Assembly: GCF_021130785.1 (NCBI RefSeq)
Contig: NC_060213.1
Span: 100,573,501-100,637,500 of the forward strand
From: Homalodisca vitripennis
Taxonomy: Eukaryota > Arthropoda > Insecta > Hemiptera > Cicadellidae
DNA: 64,000 nt
Direction of reading: 5' to 3'
The position numbers and the translations under genes are program-made. Below, piece by piece: positions 58,817 to 64,000 of this stretch. Numbering within the stretch: position 1 is the first letter of the stretch; every line of letters starts with the position of its first letter. The notes beneath the pieces are model-generated. The model did no database searches. It was not told the origin of the DNA and saw only the letters and a program-made list of their open reading frames with translations.

Positions 58817-59056
58817 CAGTGGCGTATATAGAAAATTATTTTGGAGGGGGCTGGCACACTGGGTGCTTAAGGAGGTATAGAATAACCTTAGAAAAAGAAG
58901 GCATGGCAATCTTGCTCCAGTAAATTGGTGAGCTTTATGGTCTCATTAATGTGTGCTTGCTTAAAATAAACTAATGGTTGCAATTTTAACGTTTGTCTTT
59001 CATAATATCAAAAGGAGGGCTTGAGCCTCTCCCCCCCCCCCTTAGATACTTCCATG
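58817..59056. mobile_element. Non-autonomous hAT-like MITE with 8-bp target duplication
   Basis: It starts CAGTGGCGTATATAG and ends CTTAGATACTTCCATG. These ends are imperfect inverted repeats, followed on both sides inward by G-rich or C-rich runs. The flanks GTCTGTAG (58809-58816) and GTCTGTAA (59057-59064) form an 8-bp duplication with one mismatch. It is about 240 bp and non-coding. It shares the terminal CAGTGG(C/T) start and G/C-run layout with the element at 28255-28501. Confidence 0.75.
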
Positions 59057-59069
59057 GTCTGTAATGAAG

Positions 59070-60600
59070 TCAGCTTTTCTGATCGAGGAGAGTTTTGTTT
59101 CTTTTTATACCTGTATTACTTAAAGAATAGGATGGAAAAAGTATCATATGAAGCCAAAAATGTAACTATCGTATCAACAAGTTAAATTTAAATTTCCACC
59201 ACACATTGATGTACGGTATATTTTAGCTATACACACTTATTTGGCGGTCTCTTAGGTATTTTCTTCTTAGCTTAGAGGGTATTTGTTCGAAAACATTAGC
59301 AGCGTCATTTGGTAGTTTTACCAAGCACTGTAGATTGAAAACAATCGCTAAGTTACATTAGATTTAACAGGAATCTTTCTACATGTTTAATAACAAATTT
59401 AAATAAAAGGAAAAACATTAGTTTCACATCTCTTCCGGAAAATTTCTAAAACTGAAAGTAATAGTCTTATGAACAGTAAAAATAACTCTATTACGTGTGT
59501 AAATTGTATAAATTGACCACTGTGTGAGTTATGAACAATCCAGCTCTCATAGCTTAGTATTTTGATGTCATTTCACAAAAAAATCATGTTCGAACACTTT
59601 CCTCCCATATCAAAACTCTAAAGAATCCACAAATTATTCAAATAGTCATAACCAGATGATTGTTTAGGCAAAATATGTATAGAATAAATGTCATATAATT
59701 TTGCATAGTTTTCTTTTTTCTTTTTTCAGGGTAAACTTTGTTTTATCATGTTTCATTTCACTCCTTAGTTTCTTTTCTTAGTTCCTCATAAGCTAGAACC
59801 TTCAGTATTTGATTTTGATTCTGTATTTTAACTTTAAAAGGTCCTTCAAATTTCCTTCACTATCAGTAGAGCCTCTCAATGAAAGCGTGCGAGTGACCAA
59901 ATACTTAATGGAAGACACAATGCTCATAGGAGCTTTTTGTACATTCAGTATTTGATAATTTGCTTGACTTCATAAGTGAGCCCTAATTGGAGTTCTGTTA
60001 AAAGCCGTTAAATTTGTAACAAAAGCTTTATGAAATTCACTGCTTTCATGAGATGACAATTTCTCAGTAGCTTTTTCGTTTCAAAACTTTGTAACAATAA
60101 AATGGTTCATCTACTTTGGATTTGGATACAATATTTAGGATAAGCTTTTTAGATTTTAGGCAAACATAGCATTTAACTGTTTCAGATTCAGGATTCCAGG
60201 ATAACCACGGCCACTTTTTTGGTACCATTCTGGTTTAAATTATCGATTTACTCGACGTATAACCTTTAAAAGGTATTCAACATTTAAAAGTTAAAATTTC
60301 TCATTATCTTTCATTCTTTCAATCGTTGATGTCGAAGATGTAACGGACTTATTAGGTCATTACTACTTTGCACAATATCATTAGAACATTCACAGCAAAC
60401 ATCTTCATTTATGTATGTGTCATTCTTAGTTTCTTTTCTAAACTAATTTAAAATACTTTACCTCTTCATAATGTGTAACACTAATCAAAAAATTTAGAAA
60501 AGAAATAACTCGCAATAGTGATTTACTGTACAGAAACAATGTAGGTTAGATTTGTAGGTTAGATGTACTCGCGTCGTGCCAAAGCCAAATAAAAGCGCGG
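59070..60600. other. Intergenic stretch, nothing recognised
   Basis: AT-rich DNA with no open frame or repeat that can be assigned. Confidence 0.6.
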
Positions 60601-60602
60601 GT

Positions 60603-60620
60603 CGCGCATGCGCATGACGT
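60603..60620. promoter_or_regulatory. Perfect NRF-1/Ewg site adjoining a CRE half-site
   Basis: CGCGCATGCGCA (60603-60614) fits the YGCGCAYGCGCR consensus at every base and is directly followed by TGACGT (60615-60620), a CRE/ATF half-site. A duplicated 'gtaggttagat' lies about 60 bases upstream. This arrangement is typical of TATA-less housekeeping promoters. No coding exon was found beside it. Confidence 0.45.
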
Positions 60621-60624
60621 TCGC

Positions 60625-61930
60625 CATAGAGTAATGAACTTGGTTGAAACGAACTAAGCCAAAGAATATACTGGACGGTAACAATAGTTTCTGTCTATTT
60701 GATTGAAAATTTGATTTGATACAACAAAATATACGACAATTTAACTTGGCAGATTAGTTATATTCCTTTTTACCACCTATTTAGCTTTTATTCATAGTCC
60801 ATAGGCTAAAGAGCGAATCAAATTATTTTATTTCACGGTTAACTAATTTGAATATTTGAACCTTTAATGAAAATCCATAGGAGTCAATTGATCTCTCTGA
60901 CACTCCGGTTCCACTGCCCTTGTTGAAGACCAACAGATTTAGTATTAATGTGCGTATTATCGGGAAAATATAGTTTAATTAACAACCCATGAGGACATTT
61001 ATTTAATATCATTCGAGGCACTACTCTGGGTTTACACCTTATAATTAGGATTTGCTATCAACTCCTATTAAAATGTGTGATATTTTAAGATCCTCGCAGA
61101 ATATACTGAAATTAATTTCACTTAATAAACATGTCACAGAACAAAATCTCCGAAATACATCGAGTCTGTTAGTTGTATATAACCTTCAAGAGAAGTTTGA
61201 ATTTTCGAGACCACTGTCTGACTTTATGCTTCAGTAAACACGGCCAGCGCATCCTTATTTAACCGAGGTCTGTCAGTGTTTAACAATTCATTAAGATGTT
61301 AGTTTTCACGTTACTATTTTAAGACCGTCCTTGAGTCAACATCTGTTCCCCTCTTCAAATATTTATTAGCGATAGTTCACCACAAACAGCTGCTTTTGAA
61401 AGGCCAAGGATGAATGACCAAGGCCTGTGCTACCATCGCTTACTCCATCTGACGGTGACATGCTTCTACTTATTGTGCCACTCGCATTGCCATACCCCGC
61501 GACCCTCGGATATCAGATCGCCATGCTAATGAGAAAAGGTTCAGTGAATGTTAATAAGGTATCCTTGACTGTATTGTCTGAATTTCTTGGAATGAACATA
61601 ATAGTTTATTCATCTTCCTAGACCTAGACACCAATCTTGATACCGCTTTGTTTGAATAAGTCTAAAACGGAGAAACTTTTTATCAATTTAATATCCACTC
61701 ATAAAATTAGTATATGAACGGATTCGCCACAAGTTTTGATACGTGCCTCTCCATATGAATTAAAGTTTAGTATCATGTTCCTTTATAATTTCTTTAGGTA
61801 ACAAACAGAATTCAACAAAACATACATATATGAAACTGTACCATGCACAAATATAGATGATTTACCTCATTTGATCTTGTAATTGTGTGTCTTTTATTTA
61901 TTTATAAAACTTTACTTACTTACTTTTACT
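60625..61930. other. Intergenic stretch, nothing recognised
   Basis: AT-rich DNA; open frames of about 60 codons (61052-61237, 61427-61621) carry no signature. Confidence 0.6.
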
Positions 61931-61934
61931 TTTT

Positions 61935-62160
61935 TTAAGGAGAAGCCGACCTCCTTTTATGCCTTATTCTGCCCGTCCTCATGGGCCACTGGCCTGTAAG
62001 ATGCCTCTTATCAAAAAGAGTAAGGGAGAGAGTCGATACAGTACAAGGTCGATGGTACTGATAAAAAGTGCAACGGTCACAGACAGGATTCGAACCTGTG
62101 CTAACTCTAACTCAGACTCAAAGTCCAATGTCTTAGACCACTCGGCCATCGGCACTCCCT
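61935..62160 (-). mobile_element. tRNA-Leu-derived SINE, copy C, best preserved
   Basis: On the minus strand the head reads 'gatggccgagtggtctaag' (A box), then an anticodon-like arm, a long variable arm and 'caggttcgaatcctg' (B box). The A-box region is the same as in ordinary tRNA-Leu genes. The body 'tttttatcagtaccatcga', 'ccttgtactgtatcgactct' and 'cagtggcccatgaggac' follows, ending in a hairpin-like 'aggaggtcggcttctcctt' and an A-rich run. It is transcribed, if at all, by RNA polymerase III from its internal boxes. Confidence 0.9.
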
Positions 62161-62169
62161 AAAATGTTT

Positions 62170-62760
62170 GATATAGTATTTGAAATGAGGTTTAGAGGTG
62201 GAATAATGTAGTAGTTTTACATGTTTTCGACACAATATTGGTTCTTGAATATTTTCAACCGATTTATACCTTTTTCCAATAAAACAATGTATTTCCCACC
62301 CATTAAGCAAATTTTTTTTATTAAAAGGTTGAACAACATATGATTTCTTAGAATTAAGTAAGTTACATTAGTAACACGTAGAACTCATGTTCCTATTTGG
62401 AACTTACATTGTTTTTAACGTTATTGTCAAAAGAGTACAATAATAAAATAAACAAAGATAAAAACGACTTAAATAATATTTGTTTATTGTAACTCACTTT
62501 ATAAACAATCACCTCATGTTGTTGAAAAGTCAATAATAATTACAAATCAAATTACAGCGGAAATGTCATTTTTCCAATTCATTGCGCAAAAACCAGTTTC
62601 TTCAGTATTCTGAACCATCTGGGATAAGATCTGGGTTCTGGTTCAATATGAGTGATCCGTTGGCTCCCAAAAGTGTCTGTCTATTTCGGTAAAGAATTAT
62701 GTCATAAATTGTACATATAGTTGCTTCTTTCTTTCCCTTATCACCAAATATTTGTTTTCT
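62170..62760. other. AT-rich spacer before the LINE
   Basis: No gene recognised. The part after about 62.6 kb may already belong to the LINE, but no conserved motif could be seen there. Confidence 0.5.
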
Positions 62761-62764
62761 TGCT

Positions 62765-64000
62765 TTGATATTCCTTAGTTGGATTGAATATCCATCTACC
62801 AGTCCAAGCGGAAAACTTTTTAAGTCCAAACCAAAGCCCAACCCATGGTATTCTCCTCATCTACAACTCATGAAAGACCGTGTCGTGGCACTGCTTTGTC
62901 GTTCGCCTCAGTATGGACAAAATGCTGACATAGAAGCATATAAAGCAGCCAAGAGGACCTACAGACAAGCTTTACAAGTTGCGAGAAGGGAGTCAAATGA
63001 ACAATTCATTAATACAGCGGATAGCAAGTGTAAGGCTGCTTGACTATTGTGAATCGTGAAACCGGCAGAGATAGACCATCACATCATGTGCAACCCGATG
63101 CAGAGGACTTCAGTAAGTACTGCATCAGTGCTGTGGACGAGATTCGACAGAGCCTCTCTCTTCCATCATCTTCTGCTGTCGATCTGCTGCAAACGCAGTA
63201 CCCCGGCGGCCCCTTCCCGGCTATTCAATTGGCGTCCAGTGACTGGTGGTGAAGTGAGTCGTTTGGTTTCAGGGTTTAAATCCTCGGGAAGCTGTGACGT
63301 ATATGGCATATCGTCAGTAATTGTGAAAGGTGTAATCGATGCAATAGCTCATCCTCTGGCTAAATGTATAAATGCTTGTCTACTGGAGGGGAAGTTTTCC
63401 CGCTAAAGTTAAAAAATGTCTAAGGTAGTAGTACCTATTTTTAAGAAAGGTAACTACGGTGAAATAAACCGCTACATAGCGATCTCTCTGGTCCCCTGTT
63501 TTTCCAAAGTGTTTTGAAACCGTCCTAAAAACTCAATTAACTTCTTTTTTTTCGAAATTAACAGTCTTTTTCAATAAGAGTCAGTTCGGATTTAGGTGTG
63601 GAAATGTCCACGATCGACGCGGTCGAGGGACTTGTGTCCCACATACTTTCCAAGTTTGAGCTAGGTTTACCTACAAGAGCCACATTATGTGATATTTCTA
63701 GGGCGTTTGACTGCGTCGACCGGGAAAATTTTGTTGAAAGAGTTCCAATTAAACGTAGTTGTTTGTTTTTCGGTGGTTTGGTTATTATGGAATAATTGGT
63801 ATTGAAAATTCCCTTTTTTAATTCCTATCTCAGTAAATCGTTTTTCAAACAGTATTCAGCAATAATACCTACTCTAATTATGCTGAGGTTTGTCATGGGG
63901 TACCACAGGGATCTGTTCTGGGCCCACTTTTTTTTTAGTCTTAATTTGTTAATTTAGATATTAATGTCAATTTCAGATCGGTTATGTTTGCTGATGACGT
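62765..64000 (+). pseudogene. LINE (jockey-like) pol, frameshifted, truncated by the window edge
   Basis: The order of motifs is that of a non-LTR retrotransposon ORF2. First comes the linker block N-P-W-Y-S-P-H-L-Q-L-M-K-D-R with a Lys/Arg-rich helix (62840-63040). Then I-V-N-R-E-T-G-R (63040-63066), the RT start S-G-S-C-D-V-Y-G-I-S...H-P-L-A-K-C-I-N (63280-63380), V-V-P-I-F-K-K-G-N-Y (63425-63460), and motif A D-I-S-R-A-F-D-C-V-D (63691-63720). A motif-B relic (G-x-x-x-G-S-V-L-G-P) follows at about 63895-63930, and F-A-D-D at 63987-63998. Frames shift at least near 63040, 63240 and 63410, and stops interrupt the copy, so it is dead. The endonuclease part is not recognisable upstream. The real element continues right of the window. 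Confidence 0.9.

Noticed and set aside
62070..62158. Apparent tRNA gene on the minus strand
   Set aside because: A and B boxes are good, but the anticodon arm is mispaired, the acceptor stem is not formed and a conserved non-tRNA body follows, shared with two other copies. It is the head of a SINE.

Overview
This window looks like a piece of an insect nuclear chromosome. It is AT-rich and consists almost entirely of non-coding DNA and decayed transposable elements, with no bacterial-style gene layout. The one confidently recognised host gene shows spliced exons with GT...AG boundaries. Its protein resembles Drak/STK17 kinases and is closest in style to arthropod Drak. I cannot fix the species. 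The tRNA-derived SINEs, jockey-like LINE fragments and 'gacagacagaca' satellite monomers would suit a large repeat-rich insect genome, perhaps a hemipteran, but that is a guess.

Layout. 1-9.2 kb: no gene; satellite-monomer relics near 0.5 and 0.9 kb and a (CA)28 microsatellite near 4.3 kb. 9.4-10.2 kb: a minisatellite with a 124-bp period. 11.8-12.3 kb: a minus-strand LINE 3' end whose conserved C-terminus recurs at 45.5 kb. 16-22 kb: intergenic, with two inverted copies of an unidentified conserved block, two reverse-transcriptase (RT) motif relics and a G-quadruplex candidate. 26.8-28.2 kb: two consecutive coding exons of a Drak/STK17-family kinase covering the N-lobe through the HxDxK catalytic loop. 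The remaining kinase exons (DFG, APE) were not found, so the gene probably continues through a long intron to the right, possibly beyond the window.

28-64 kb: an accessory landscape. It holds two short hAT-like MITEs with 8-bp target duplications, a third possible hAT-like end, three copies of a tRNA-Leu-like SINE, two related foldback elements, a second 124-bp-period minisatellite near 48 kb with a diverged 142-bp-period relative at 34 kb, a hAT transposase C-terminal relic near 54.4 kb and another foldback element near 57 kb. It ends in a frameshifted LINE RT gene that runs off the right edge exactly at its FADD catalytic motif.

Three perfect or near-perfect NRF-1/Ewg-type GCGCATGCGC palindromes and a CpG-rich block at 58.2-58.6 kb ending in a good splice donor are the best hints of undiscovered promoters. 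I found no coherent novel multi-gene system. The interesting material is repeat biology and possible unannotated first exons.
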